A stretch of 64,000 nucleotides of DNA from NCBI GenBank assembly GCA_026706385.1, contig JAPOYV010000046.1, forward strand, positions 87,910-151,909, in the 5' to 3' direction. Under the pieces are notes generated by a model that was given only the letters and a program-made list of their open reading frames with translations, was not told where the DNA came from and ran no database searches. Within the stretch, counting starts at the first letter, position 1. Each line of letters begins with the position of its first letter. The translations under genes and the position numbers were made by a program. Of the stretch, positions 8,357 to 16,868 are shown in pieces. Source of the stretch: Gammaproteobacteria bacterium (GTDB taxonomy: Bacteria; Pseudomonadota; Gammaproteobacteria; Pseudomonadales; Azotimanducaceae).

Positions 8357-8694
8357 GGTTTGTTTCCTTGTCGGGCGATCAAATGAGGCGCGGATTCTAG
8401 CGGCGCTGGTTTCCCCACCGCGGTGTCCAGTCCTTCGGCGACCAGGTGCTGCGTCACGCCGCGGCGGAGGTGGTAGAGGCGTTCGATCGCCCCCGTCTCG
8501 ACGGCGTATTCGCGTTGCCGCTTGGCGAGCCGGTCCCCTACGAACGCGGCGGCCCGCGTGTCCTTCCCGAGACGGTCCTTGAGGTCGGCCCATTCCGCGA
8601 CGAGCGCCTCGTAGTCCAGGGCCGGCCACTCATGGGCGTCGGGCGGCATCCCGGTCAACGGCCGCCACCGCCAGGGATCTCGGACGTCCGCCAT
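8357..8694 (-). pseudogene. Truncated Fic-family protein, N-terminal fragment
   Basis: An open frame starting ATG at 8694 encodes MADVRDPWRWRPLTG, then a helical stretch and REYAVETGAIERLYHLRRGVTQHLV. The last segment is the inhibitory-helix region found just before the Fic domain in many Fic/DOC adenylyltransferases (usual form: ...ETG-x-IE-x-LYTL-x-RGVTQ). The catalytic domain with HPF-x-x-GNGR is absent. After about residue 90 the frame simply runs into the 5' part of the VOC gene and stops at 8176. I read it as the remnant of a fic gene deleted at its 3' side. It starts 8 nt after the exonuclease gene. Confidence 0.6.
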
Positions 8695-8702
8695 CGGGTG
8701 AC

Positions 8703-9491
<789 letters not shown>

Positions 9492-9500
9492 CGATGAGGC

Positions 9501-9983
9501 TCAAGCCTCCTTCTTGTGGAAGATGGCAACGCCCACGAGCCCGCCCAGGGTGGCGAAGATGCCGTACAGGATCACGTTCATGACCAGTTGCGTGCCAAGC
9601 ATCGCGGCGCTGAGACCGCCCGCGCCCATCATGTCCCGGACCATGTCCGGCAACTCGATGCCCGCCTGCTCGAGCTGCTCGAGCGCGGCGCCAGCCTCAG
9701 CGGGGTCCGGCCCCAGACCCGATGCCAACACGAGAGCGTTGACCACGGTCGCGACCACGCCGCCAATCGCGCCAGCGATCAGGCCCACGAGGGCGCCGTC
9801 GCCGTAGGGTCTCTTCTCCGACGGCGGTTGGTCCTTCAAATAGAGATACGCCGCGAGGACGCCGCCGCCGATGTACAGCGCACAGCACACTACGTTCAGC
9901 ATGTTGATGTAAGGCAACGCGGCCAGCACGCCGAAGACGCCGCCGCCGATCAGCGCGGCCTTGAATTTGGGGTTGTCCATCAT
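9501..9983 (-). CDS. Uncharacterised four-helix membrane protein
   Basis: A 160-aa inner-membrane protein. Helices are visible at about 8-25 (KAALIGGGVFGVLAAL), 30-48, 63-88 (GALVGLIAGAIGGVVATVVNALVL) and 130-155 (MNVILYGIFATLGGLVGVAIF), with a soluble loop PDPAEAGAALEQLEQAGIELPDMV between helices 3 and 4, cut here for length. The pattern resembles DUF4199/DUF5518-like small membrane proteins, but I cannot name it. The start overlaps the stop of the DUF2085 gene by 4 nt (ATGA), so the two are probably co-expressed. Confidence 0.6.
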   Translation of the reverse strand: MMDNPKFKAALIGGGVFGVLAALPYINMLNVVCCALYIGGGVLAAYLYLKDQPPSEKRPYGDGALVGLIAGAIGGVVATVVNALVLASGLGPDPAEAGAALEQLEQAGIELPDMVRDMMGAGGLSAAMLGTQLVMNVILYGIFATLGGLVGVAIFHKKEA

Positions 9984-10450
9984 CCGGGATCGCCTCCTGT
10001 TTGGTTTTGCGCTTCTGTTTGTTCAGCGATGGCCAACAGCGGCAGCAGCGCGCAGGGGAACGCTGCCACAAGGCCCGTTGCGAACCGCGACAGCGCGGTG
10101 TTTTCGACCCATACGTCGACCGCCAGCGGCACCATGAACACGAGAACCCACCTCGGTCGTTCAGCAAGTGCCCGGGCGAGCCGCGGCAGATGCGGCCACG
10201 CGACGACGCCCAGCGTGAAGCCGAGGTAGAGTCCGGTGCACCGGGCGCATGCCGCAAGCGGTTCGCCAAGCAGGTGGAAACTGCGTTCCGGGATCTGGTG
10301 ACAGACCGGATGCAGCAACCAGTGCAGCAGCTCGCCGTAAGGCCAGCCAGCGGCGATGGCCAACGGCGGTGCAAACACCAGGGCAAGCCAGCATAGACAC
10401 GCCAGGAGTAAGGCATAGCGCCACGGCGACTGCAGGTCTTCGCGGGTCAC
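9980..10450 (-). CDS. DUF2085 membrane protein
   Basis: A 156-aa protein with four predicted transmembrane helices and the DUF2085 signature: a CHQIPERSFHL motif followed by PLAACARCTGLYLGF. The family has conserved Cys/His pairs in this arrangement and is of unknown function, perhaps metal- or redox-linked. A final PLAVDVWVENTALSRFATG also fits the family's D-x-x-x-N motif. The gene is first in a three-gene run (DUF2085, membrane protein, xthA) on the minus strand. Confidence 0.85.
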   Translation of the reverse strand: MTREDLQSPWRYALLLACLCWLALVFAPPLAIAAGWPYGELLHWLLHPVCHQIPERSFHLLGEPLAACARCTGLYLGFTLGVVAWPHLPRLARALAERPRWVLVFMVPLAVDVWVENTALSRFATGLVAAFPCALLPLLAIAEQTEAQNQTGGDPG

Positions 10451-10536
10451 GCAGCAAGCCTATGTGAACGGCCTTACGGCGGCAATCGTTACGGACGCTT
10501 GTACAATCGAGACCTCACCCGCGAGCGGAACAAGCC

Positions 10537-11442
10537 TTGCAGCGCATTACCGAAGACCACGCCGAGCACTACCGGGAACACGGTTACGCGATCGTCCGGA
10601 ACTTCCTCACCGACGAGGAGGTGACCGGGGCGCTCAGCGAGTGGCAGCAACTGTTGCCCGGGTGGGTGGAGTACTGCCGTGACCCGAGCCAGCCGAAGCC
10701 CGAGCACGGCCGCGATGGCCGTCGTCCAATGAACCTGCTCGCCTACCGGTTTCCGTTCCCGGGCCGGCATTTGAACGCCATCACCCACCACCCGGACCTC
10801 ATCGAACTGGCGGCGCGCATGGCGGGCGGCAGCGAGATGTTCTGCGAGCAGTCGCACCTGAGCTTCAAGTACAAGGGCCACCCGGCGGACCAGGACCAGG
10901 GCATGCACTGCGACTACGGCAACCACACCCTCGCCTACCCCCCTGACGACCCGGCCTATTGGCAGACGGCCTACCTCCTGTACTACACCGAAGTGACCGC
11001 CGCCCACGCGCCGACGGCAGTCTGCTCGCGCCGCCACTATCCGGAGAAGGTCCTGTGGCCGGCGCACTACAAGCGCGAGGATCGACCCGAGATCTACGAC
11101 AACGAGGTGAAGGTGGTGGTGCCCGCGGGATCGCTCTTCGTCTACAGCATGCGCACGTTCCACCGCGGCACGCCGTTTCTCGCCGAAGGCGGACGACTCG
11201 CGCATTTCATCACCTACGCGCCCGCCGCCTGGAAGTGGCTCGGCATCATGGGCTGGTCGGTGCAGGCGATCAAACCCGAGTATCGCGCCTGGATCGAGAC
11301 GGCGACCGTCGCGCAGCGCCAGTTGTTCGGTTTCCCCGCCCCGGGGCATCCGTACTGGACCGCGGAGACCCTCGCCGGCGTCGGCGCCCGCTACCCCGGC
11401 ATGGACATGGCGCCCTACCGGGAGACCATGGCCGCAAACTGA
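10537..11442 (+). CDS. Phytanoyl-CoA dioxygenase (PhyH) family protein
   Basis: A 301-aa Fe(II)/2-oxoglutarate-dependent oxygenase. It begins with the family's HGYAIVRNFLTDEEV strand-helix unit. The iron facial triad can be read as His124-x-Asp126 (MHCDYG) and His209 (FHRGTPF), with GGRLAHF supplying the Arg for 2-oxoglutarate. The hydroxylated substrate is unknown; only some PhyH members act on phytanoyl-CoA. The start is a TTG at 10537 immediately before the first beta strand. A TACAAT hexamer at about 10502 could be a -10 element. MtnA follows 13 nt downstream. Confidence 0.8.
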   Translation: MQRITEDHAEHYREHGYAIVRNFLTDEEVTGALSEWQQLLPGWVEYCRDPSQPKPEHGRDGRRPMNLLAYRFPFPGRHLNAITHHPDLIELAARMAGGSEMFCEQSHLSFKYKGHPADQDQGMHCDYGNHTLAYPPDDPAYWQTAYLLYYTEVTAAHAPTAVCSRRHYPEKVLWPAHYKREDRPEIYDNEVKVVVPAGSLFVYSMRTFHRGTPFLAEGGRLAHFITYAPAAWKWLGIMGWSVQAIKPEYRAWIETATVAQRQLFGFPAPGHPYWTAETLAGVGARYPGMDMAPYRETMAAN

Positions 11443-11455
11443 CGGCCACGGACTG

Positions 11456-12427
11456 ATGAGCGTTCCCGCACCCGTCAAGTGGCACGACGGCCGGCTCACG
11501 CTCCTCGACCAGCGCCTCTTGCCGGGCCGCGTGGCCTTCGAAGACCAACCCGACGTCGCCAGCGTCTCGGGCGCGATCCGCGACATGCGCGTTCGCGGTG
11601 CCCCGGCGATCGGCATCGCCGCCGCCTACGGCATGGTCCTCGCCGAACGGGCCGGCGTCGATCTCAACCAGGGCGCCGAGCAACTCCGCGCAGCGCGTCC
11701 GACAGCGGTGAATCTCGCCTGGGCCGTCGACCGCATGCTGCGCGCGCACGCGGCCGGGCGCGATCTCTTGGCGGAAGCGCGCGCCATCCACGACGAGGAT
11801 CGCGCCATGTGCGAAGCGATCGGTCGCTTCGGCGCGCCATTGATCCAAGCGGACGCGAACCTGCTCACGCATTGCAACGCGGGCGCGCTGGCCGTCTCGG
11901 TGCTGGGTACGGCGACCGCACCGATGTACGTCGCGCACCGAGCGGGGATTCCGTTCCACGTCTACGTCGACGAGACAAGACCCGTTTTGCAGGGCGCACG
12001 GCTGACGGCATGGGAACTGACGCAGGCCGGCATCGACCACACCCTCGTCTGCGACAGCGCCGCCGCCCACCTGATGGCGGAGAACGCCGTGGACCTGGTG
12101 ATCGTCGGCGCGGACCGGATCACCACCAATGGCGACACGGTCAACAAGATCGGCACGCGGGCACTCGCCATCATCGCCGACTACCACGGCGTGCCGTTCT
12201 ACGTCGCCTGTCCGTCGTCCACGTTCGACCCGGACACCGCGTCCGGACGCGACGTGCCCATCGAAGAGCGCCCCAGCGGCGAGGTGACCGATCCCGTTCC
12301 CGTTCCGGCAGGCGTCCGCGCGCGCAATCCCGCCTTCGACGTCACCCCCGCCGGACTCGTCACGGCGTACGTCACCGACAGGGGCGTTTTCCCAACGGCC
12401 GACGGATTCCGGCGTGCCCTCGCGTAG
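11456..12427 (+). CDS. mtnA: S-methyl-5-thioribose-1-phosphate isomerase
   Basis: A 323-aa enzyme of the methionine salvage pathway that isomerises methylthioribose-1-phosphate to methylthioribulose-1-phosphate. Clear signatures: IRDMRVRGAPAIGIAAAYG near the N terminus, LTHCNAGALA (catalytic Cys), VYVDETRPVLQGARLTAWEL (split here), VGADRITTNGD (catalytic Asp) and NKIGTRALAI. It ends with the family's NPAFDVTPAGLVTAYVTDRG. Length is slightly short for bacteria (about 340-370) but complete. No other salvage genes are nearby. Confidence 0.95.
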   Translation: MSVPAPVKWHDGRLTLLDQRLLPGRVAFEDQPDVASVSGAIRDMRVRGAPAIGIAAAYGMVLAERAGVDLNQGAEQLRAARPTAVNLAWAVDRMLRAHAAGRDLLAEARAIHDEDRAMCEAIGRFGAPLIQADANLLTHCNAGALAVSVLGTATAPMYVAHRAGIPFHVYVDETRPVLQGARLTAWELTQAGIDHTLVCDSAAAHLMAENAVDLVIVGADRITTNGDTVNKIGTRALAIIADYHGVPFYVACPSSTFDPDTASGRDVPIEERPSGEVTDPVPVPAGVRARNPAFDVTPAGLVTAYVTDRGVFPTADGFRRALA

Positions 12428-12462
12428 AAGCGGTTATCAACCCTTGTTGGAGAACTCAAACG

Positions 12463-13005
12463 ATGAAACTCGACGACCTGCGCGTCACCATCACGGTCGC
12501 CGTCTGCATCACCGCGGCCGCCCTCATGGCCATGTCGGCCAACGCGCACGACCGCGCCGCCGGCATCGATCTCGACGAGTTGAAGGCCGAGGCCGAGACG
12601 CGATTCGCCGCGGCGGATGCCGACAGCGACGGCAGCGTCTCCTTAAGCGAGTTCGAAGCTGCGGACTTAGGTCCCGAACACCGCCTTGACCGGCAAGTCC
12701 GCCGCGCCCCCTGGCAATTCCGCGGCCCCGGCCGCCGCGGCGACGGTCCCGGCCAGGTCTTCGACGAGGCCGACACCGACGACAACGGGGAGCTCTCGAA
12801 AGCGGAGTTTGAAGCCATGCCCGACGCTGTCAGCCGACTCGCCAAACGGCGCCTCTTCAGCCGTCTCGACGAAAACGACGACGCGTCCTTGACGCGCGAC
12901 GAATTCGCGCCCCGATACAATCGTCTCGCCGCACTCGATGCCAACAGCGATGGTCAGGTCACTCGCGACGAGATGCCCCGCCGATTCCGCCGCGGGCCGC
13001 GCTAG
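12463..13005 (+). CDS. Exported EF-hand protein (four Ca-binding loops)
   Basis: A 180-aa periplasmic protein. A signal peptide (VTITVAVCITAAALMAMSANA) is followed by four EF-hand loops of the D-x-D-x-(D/N)G form: ADADSDGSVSLSEF, ADTDDNGELSKAEF, LDENDDASLTRDEF and LDANSDGQVTRDEM. Between loops 1 and 2 is a Gly/Arg-rich linker. Similar EF-hand proteins often lie beside ECF sigma / heavy-metal-sensor gene sets in gammaproteobacteria, as here. A calcium-buffering or sensing role is inferred. The ATG at 12463 has GGAG about 11 nt upstream. Confidence 0.85.
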   Translation: MKLDDLRVTITVAVCITAAALMAMSANAHDRAAGIDLDELKAEAETRFAAADADSDGSVSLSEFEAADLGPEHRLDRQVRRAPWQFRGPGRRGDGPGQVFDEADTDDNGELSKAEFEAMPDAVSRLAKRRLFSRLDENDDASLTRDEFAPRYNRLAALDANSDGQVTRDEMPRRFRRGPR

Positions 13006-13040
13006 CGTGCCGAATGGGCCCTCTTCCATGCGGGGGTTGC

Positions 13041-13111
13041 CGCTCGCGCTCCCCCGGCTGAGGGCTCTTTCTTGCGAGGGGCAGGCCCCTCGCGCTCCCG
13101 GCTGAAGGCTC
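13041..13111 (+). repeat. Repeat family A: partial copy plus complete palindromic copy
   Basis: Two adjacent copies lie between the EF-hand gene and the sigma factor gene. Copy a (13043-13067) has CTCGCGCTCCC, a CC insertion and GGCTGAGGGCTC. Copy b (13071-13111) starts CTTGCGAGGGGCAGGCCCCTCG, a near-perfect palindrome, and ends GGCTGAAGGCTC. A third copy in inverse orientation is at 14122-14163. The palindromic core and dispersed copies are typical of REP/MITE-like elements. Copy b ends 8 nt before the TTG start of the sigma gene, so it may affect its transcript. Confidence 0.8.
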
Positions 13112-13119
13112 ATTGAGCA

Positions 13120-13662
13120 TTGGATCAACAAGTTACGGATGAAGCGCTCATGGCCCGTGTGAAAGCCCAGGACCGCGACGCCTTCGCGGTCCTGGTGGAA
13201 CGCCACCTCGCCACCATCCACGCGTTCAACTATCGGCTGACGCGGGATGCGGAGGACGCCGCCGACCTGGCCCAGGAGACGTTCCTGCGGGTCTGGAGCA
13301 AGGCGGCGACCTACAAGCCCAACCGCGTGAAGTTCACCACCTGGCTGCACCGGATCGCGCACAACCTGTGCATCGACCAGCACCGCCGCCGGCGCCCCAT
13401 GGACGACGTCGACGTGGACACCTTGGACGGTGACGAGGCGGACATCGACCAGCTACCGGCCAACGAACGCCTGCGCCACGCCGTCGACCGTGCGCTGGCC
13501 GACTTGCCCGAGCGGCAGCGGACCGCGCTCCTGCTCTGTCACCGTCGAAACATGAGCAATCGGGAAGCGGCCGAAGTGCTCGACATCAGCGTCGACGCCC
13601 TGGAGTCGCTCCTGTCCCGGGCACGACGGACGTTGCGAACAACATTGCGCGCCTATCGGTGA
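13120..13662 (+). CDS. ECF-type RNA polymerase sigma factor
   Basis: A 180-aa sigma-70-family extracytoplasmic-function factor. Region 2 spans about 25-95 (RLTRDAEDAADLAQETFLRVW, split here, and TWLHRIAHNLCIDQHRRRR). A short acidic linker follows. Region 4 is at about 120-175 (LADLPERQRTALLLCH, MSNREAAEVLDISVDALESLLSRARRTLR, split). Region 3 is absent, as expected for ECF factors. The start is a TTG at 13120. The next gene is a putative anti-sigma factor, then a heavy-metal-sensor-like gene, so it probably governs an envelope or metal stress response. Repeat family A sits just upstream. Confidence 0.92.
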   Translation: MDQQVTDEALMARVKAQDRDAFAVLVERHLATIHAFNYRLTRDAEDAADLAQETFLRVWSKAATYKPNRVKFTTWLHRIAHNLCIDQHRRRRPMDDVDVDTLDGDEADIDQLPANERLRHAVDRALADLPERQRTALLLCHRRNMSNREAAEVLDISVDALESLLSRARRTLRTTLRAYR

Positions 13663-13692
13663 AACGCGCCACTTGAGAGGGGATTACTGGAC

Positions 13693-14121
13693 ATGAACAC
13701 CGAGTTCGACTTGCAGCGCTTCGAGGCGCTGCTGGACCGGCACGGCGCGGAACCGGACGACTGGCCGGCGACGCTGCGCGAGCAAGCCTTGACGCTGCTC
13801 GCGTCCTCCGGCGACGCCCGGCTGCTGTACGACGAGGCGCGCCTGCTCGATGACACCTTGGACGCCGTCCTCGTCGAGACGCCGACGCCGTTGGGCTTGA
13901 AAACGCGCGTGCTCGCCAATACGCCGCGGCGGGATCCGTGGCTGGACTGGTTCACGGTCAGGATCTGGCGACCGGTCGTGCTCGGTTGCCTGCCGCTGGC
14001 CGTCGGGTTCGCCGTCGGCGCGAACTTCGCCGACGACCCTGTCGACCTCGAGGATCAAGTCCTCATCGCGTTTGCCGATACCGACACGCTCGAAGCCTTG
14101 GCGCTCGTGGAGGAGGAATGA
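13693..14121 (+). CDS. Putative anti-sigma factor, single-pass membrane protein
   Basis: A 142-aa protein with an acidic N-terminal helical part (FDLQRFEALLDRHGAEPDDW, truncated here) and one membrane segment at about 95-115 (PVVLGCLPLAVGFAVGANF). No zinc-binding HX3CX2C motif is present. Position directly after an ECF sigma gene and single-pass topology suggest an anti-sigma factor, but this is inference from context. Its stop overlaps the ATG of the next gene (ATGA, 14118-14121) with AGGAGGA as ribosome site. Confidence 0.6.
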   Translation: MNTEFDLQRFEALLDRHGAEPDDWPATLREQALTLLASSGDARLLYDEARLLDDTLDAVLVETPTPLGLKTRVLANTPRRDPWLDWFTVRIWRPVVLGCLPLAVGFAVGANFADDPVDLEDQVLIAFADTDTLEALALVEEE

Positions 14122-14678
14122 GAGCCTTCAGCCGGGGAGCGCGAGGGGTCGGCCCCTCGCAAGGGAAGGCCCGCTGGCTGGTGATTGCCCTCGTCGTCTC
14201 GCTGGTCCTGAACCTGGCGCTGGTTGGCTTCCTGATTGGCGCGGCGGGTCAACCGCCGCCGTGGCGCAACCCGACATTCGACGCCACCGCCGGCTTCAGT
14301 CGGCTCGTCCGCTTTCTCCCGGAAGAGCGCCGCGCAGCCGTCTTCGGCAACGGCGACGATCTGCGTCGGGAAATCCGTCAGTCGCTGCGCACCATGCGTC
14401 GAGCCCAGCACAGCATCGAGGAAGCCCTGGCCGCGGAGCCGTTCGATCCGGTTCGACTCACCGCGGCGCTGGAGGACTTCCGCGCCCAGTTCACGACCAA
14501 CCAACAGCGCTCTCACACGGGTTTCGTGTCCATCATGGAGAGGCTGACGCCCGACGAAAGGCGCCAGTTCGTGGAGTCAATCCAGCATATGCGCGACCCG
14601 CGCCATCATCGCGGGCGGCGCGGCGACGACCGGCGCGGCGACAACCGAGACCGGGACCGAGACGACGACAACGATTAG
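14118..14678 (+). CDS. Periplasmic heavy-metal sensor/resistance-like protein (CpxP/ZraP-type), membrane anchored
   Basis: A 186-aa protein. Residues about 19-42 are an uncleaved signal anchor (WLVIALVVSLVLNLALVGFLIG, trimmed). The rest is a helical periplasmic domain: FLPEERRAAVFGNGDDLR, MRRAQHSIEEALAAEPFDP and MERLTPDERRQFVESI, which is the pattern of the periplasmic heavy-metal sensor family. It ends in a His/Arg/Asp-rich tail (about 35 residues) that could bind metal. Codons 2-15 (RAFSRGARGVGPSQ) are encoded by an inverse copy of repeat family A, an odd origin for an N terminus. It is coupled to the putative anti-sigma gene by a 4-nt overlap. Confidence 0.72.
   Translation: MRAFSRGARGVGPSQGKARWLVIALVVSLVLNLALVGFLIGAAGQPPPWRNPTFDATAGFSRLVRFLPEERRAAVFGNGDDLRREIRQSLRTMRRAQHSIEEALAAEPFDPVRLTAALEDFRAQFTTNQQRSHTGFVSIMERLTPDERRQFVESIQHMRDPRHHRGRRGDDRRGDNRDRDRDDDND
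14122..14163 (-). repeat. Repeat family A, inverse copy inside the 5' end of a gene
   Basis: Read on the minus strand this is CTTGCGAGGGGCCGACCCCT followed by CGCGCTCCCCGGCTGAAGGCTC. It is 42 nt long and nearly identical to 13071-13111. It differs at the palindrome centre and by one extra C. Together with the 13-kb copies it brackets the sigma and putative anti-sigma genes as an inverted pair about 1 kb apart. Confidence 0.8.
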
Positions 14679-15154
14679 CCGAGCGCCGTCCGCTTCTCCA
14701 AGGCGAGCAAGTAGCGCTTGGTCTCGAGACCGCCACCGAAACCGGTCAATTGGCCACCCGCCCCGACGACCCGATGGCAGGGGATCACGATCGGTAGCGG
14801 GTTGCTGCCGTTGGCGGCTCCGACCGCTCGCACTGCCTTGGGGCGCCCGATGCGTGCGGCGACCTCGCCGTAGGTCCGGGTTTCACCGTAAGGGATGCGA
14901 CGGAGTTCGCCGAGCACGGCATCCTGGAACGGCGTGACGGTAAGCCGGATGTCCAAGTCGAACGTGCGCAACTCGCCCGAGAAATACGCGTCCAACTGCG
15001 CGGCCGCGTCGGCGAAAGCGCGCTCGGCGTATTCCCAATCCGGCCCTGGCGTCCGCGCCTTCGCTCCGGTCGGGAAGCTAACCAGCTCCAATGCGTCCGA
15101 CGATCCGGCCAGCAACAAATCGCCGACCGGGCTCGGGAAATGGCAATACTTCAT
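14675..15154 (-). CDS. ogt: Methylated-DNA--protein-cysteine S-methyltransferase
   Basis: A 159-aa suicide repair protein that removes methyl groups from O6-methylguanine. The C-terminal domain has RIPYGETRTYGEVA, RPKAVRAVGAANGSNPLPI (DNA-binding helix and Asn hinge) and the active site PCHR with acceptor Cys126, followed by GFGGGLETKRYLL. Length suits Ogt-type proteins. It lies immediately after alkA on the same strand (no gap), making a two-gene alkylation repair unit. Its 3' end overlaps the convergent heavy-metal-sensor gene by 4 nt. Confidence 0.95.
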   Translation of the reverse strand: MKYCHFPSPVGDLLLAGSSDALELVSFPTGAKARTPGPDWEYAERAFADAAAQLDAYFSGELRTFDLDIRLTVTPFQDAVLGELRRIPYGETRTYGEVAARIGRPKAVRAVGAANGSNPLPIVIPCHRVVGAGGQLTGFGGGLETKRYLLALEKRTALG

Positions 15155-15943
15155 TCAGGTGCTCCCCGTGGCCCACAACACCATGGTGGCGTAGGCACGC
15201 CACGGCCGGCAAGGCTCCGCCCACTCGCGCGCCGGACGCCCCTTGCAGCCGAGTGCCTTGAAGACACCCCAGTCGGTGTCCGGGAAGGCGTCCGGATCCC
15301 GCGCCACACGCATCGCGGTGTATTCCGTGGTCCAAGGCCCGATCCCGGGGATGTCCGCGAAGCCCGAGCGCAGTGTGTCCGGCGTCAAGAGCCAGGCGTC
15401 GCCCTCGTCGGCCACCCGCTCCGCGACCTTCGAGACGGCCCGACCGCGCGTGCCGGGCATGCCGATGGACGCGACGTCGGCGCGTGCCAGCGCCTTGGCG
15501 CTCGGAAACATGCCGCCGCCGAAACGCTCGCACAGGGCAGCGGCCAACACCGTGGCCCGGGAAACGCTGACCTGCTGGCCGAGGATCGCTCGCACGGCAC
15601 CCTCGAAGGCATCCCAGAATCCCGGGACGCGAACCCCGTGAAACCGCCTGACGCGATCCGCCAAGGCGGAGGACTCGGCGAGGTGGGCGTCGATCGCTGC
15701 GGCCGGAGCATCCAGATCGAACAGCCGCCGCAAGCGGTCGCATGCATCAAGCGCGTCCACACCCCTGGCCGGCACGTCCACGCGTAGACCGCGATCGGTG
15801 AGTTCCGCCTCGACCCAAACGCCTCCCGCAAGCTGACGTCGATAGTGCGGGCCGGCAACCGACTCGACTCCCGCGATCGCGCGTCCGGCGAGGAAGGCCG
15901 TCACCCAGGCCGCGTGGTAGGGCCGCTGGAACGCCAACAGCAC
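15155..15943 (-). CDS. alkA: DNA-3-methyladenine glycosylase II (AlkA-like)
   Basis: A 262-aa HhH-GPD base-excision glycosylase. An AlkA N-terminal domain (about 1-95) is followed by the glycosylase core: FWDAFEGAVRAILGQQVSV, split here, then the helix-hairpin-helix IPGIGPWTTEYTAMR and PDAFPDTDWGV, in which the second Asp is the catalytic residue. It lacks the methyltransferase and AraC parts of Ada fusions. It abuts ogt directly and is only 3 nt from the upstream gene, so the three genes on this strand probably share a transcript. Confidence 0.9.
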   Translation of the reverse strand: MLLAFQRPYHAAWVTAFLAGRAIAGVESVAGPHYRRQLAGGVWVEAELTDRGLRVDVPARGVDALDACDRLRRLFDLDAPAAAIDAHLAESSALADRVRRFHGVRVPGFWDAFEGAVRAILGQQVSVSRATVLAAALCERFGGGMFPSAKALARADVASIGMPGTRGRAVSKVAERVADEGDAWLLTPDTLRSGFADIPGIGPWTTEYTAMRVARDPDAFPDTDWGVFKALGCKGRPAREWAEPCRPWRAYATMVLWATGST

Positions 15944-15946
15944 GGC

Positions 15947-16864
15947 CTATTCCGGCTGGACGGGCGTGAAATCCTCGATCCTGGCGCGAAACAGGTCGCG
16001 CTGCTCGTTCGTCAACCGCAATGACGTGGCGTCCTCCCAGGCGAGTGCTTCCAACTGCTTGGCTTGGTCCGGATCCAAGTCGAGTCGCCAAGCCTTGCCT
16101 GACAACCAGTCGTCGCCATCCGCGGGCCGATCGAACAGCCACAGTGTCGTGTACGTGGCGACGGCCAGGCGCGATCCGTCGGGGGACATGTCGGCCGCGG
16201 TCACCTGGGAGACGTCCTCGCGTCGGCCAAGGAGCGTAAGCACGTTCTCCACGTCCGTGTAATCGGTGTCGAGCCGATACAGCTTCGTGCCCGGCGCGCC
16301 CTCCCCGATCTGCCGGGATTGACGGTGTTTGGTCAAGAAATACAACGAGCCGTCGGCGACGAACACCGCTTCGCAATCGAAGTGCCAGACGTCTCCCGGA
16401 TGGTCCTCCTGGTCGGGATAGCGCACCGGCAGGTAGCTCTGCGCCCGCATCTTGTGAATCGCCAGCGGGTCCGGTTCGTTGACCATGTAGACCCCGAGAT
16501 CGCGCCGAGCGTTGCCGTTGTTGCCGACATCGGCGATGAACAGCACGCCGTCGGCCAGCGCGATGTCCTCCCAGTCGAAATGCGTTGCGTTGTCGATCGC
16601 GTGACCCGGCCAGTCGGCAAGCTCGATGGGCATCCACGGCGGCTTTAGCGGAACGCCCTCGGCGTCGATTGCGAAGACGCGCGGCGAGTCGCCGCTATCG
16701 TTGTGCACCCAGTAGAAATCGCCGCGCGACGACTTGACGATGCCGCTGACTTCCCCGAGCGCCTCGTGGGAGAGCCGGCCGATCAGTTCCATCTCGGCGC
16801 CCGTCGCAAACAGCGACGGCAGCGCCAAAGCCCCCAGGAGGGCGCGCATCGCATAGCGCATCAA
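15947..16864 (-). CDS. Exported beta-propeller-like protein of unknown function
   Basis: A 305-aa secreted protein: signal peptide (MRALLGALALPSLFATGA), then repeated short strands such as EVSGIVKSSRGDFYWVHNDS, cut, HFDWEDIALADGVLFIADVGNN, cut, and FDCEAVFVADGSLYFLTKHR. The W-x-H-N-D-S-G and DWEDIA motifs are typical of the SdiA-regulated / esterase-like-phytase type of propeller proteins. Enzymatic activity cannot be assigned. It sits between alkA and a Tat-exported protein on the same strand with gaps of 3-4 nt. Confidence 0.6.
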   Translation of the reverse strand: MMRYAMRALLGALALPSLFATGAEMELIGRLSHEALGEVSGIVKSSRGDFYWVHNDSGDSPRVFAIDAEGVPLKPPWMPIELADWPGHAIDNATHFDWEDIALADGVLFIADVGNNGNARRDLGVYMVNEPDPLAIHKMRAQSYLPVRYPDQEDHPGDVWHFDCEAVFVADGSLYFLTKHRQSRQIGEGAPGTKLYRLDTDYTDVENVLTLLGRREDVSQVTAADMSPDGSRLAVATYTTLWLFDRPADGDDWLSGKAWRLDLDPDQAKQLEALAWEDATSLRLTNEQRDLFRARIEDFTPVQPE

Positions 16865-16868
16865 AGGC

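Noticed and set aside
10451..10536. Possible tRNA or small RNA in the spacer before the PhyH gene
   Set aside because: No cloverleaf or TTCGA arm; only a weak TACAAT hexamer is visible.
14118..14163. Repeat in the heavy-metal-sensor gene as a frameshift or assembly error
   Set aside because: The reading frame stays open through it, the ATGA overlap with AGGAGGA is intact, and the residues after it form a normal signal anchor, so it is retained as coding.
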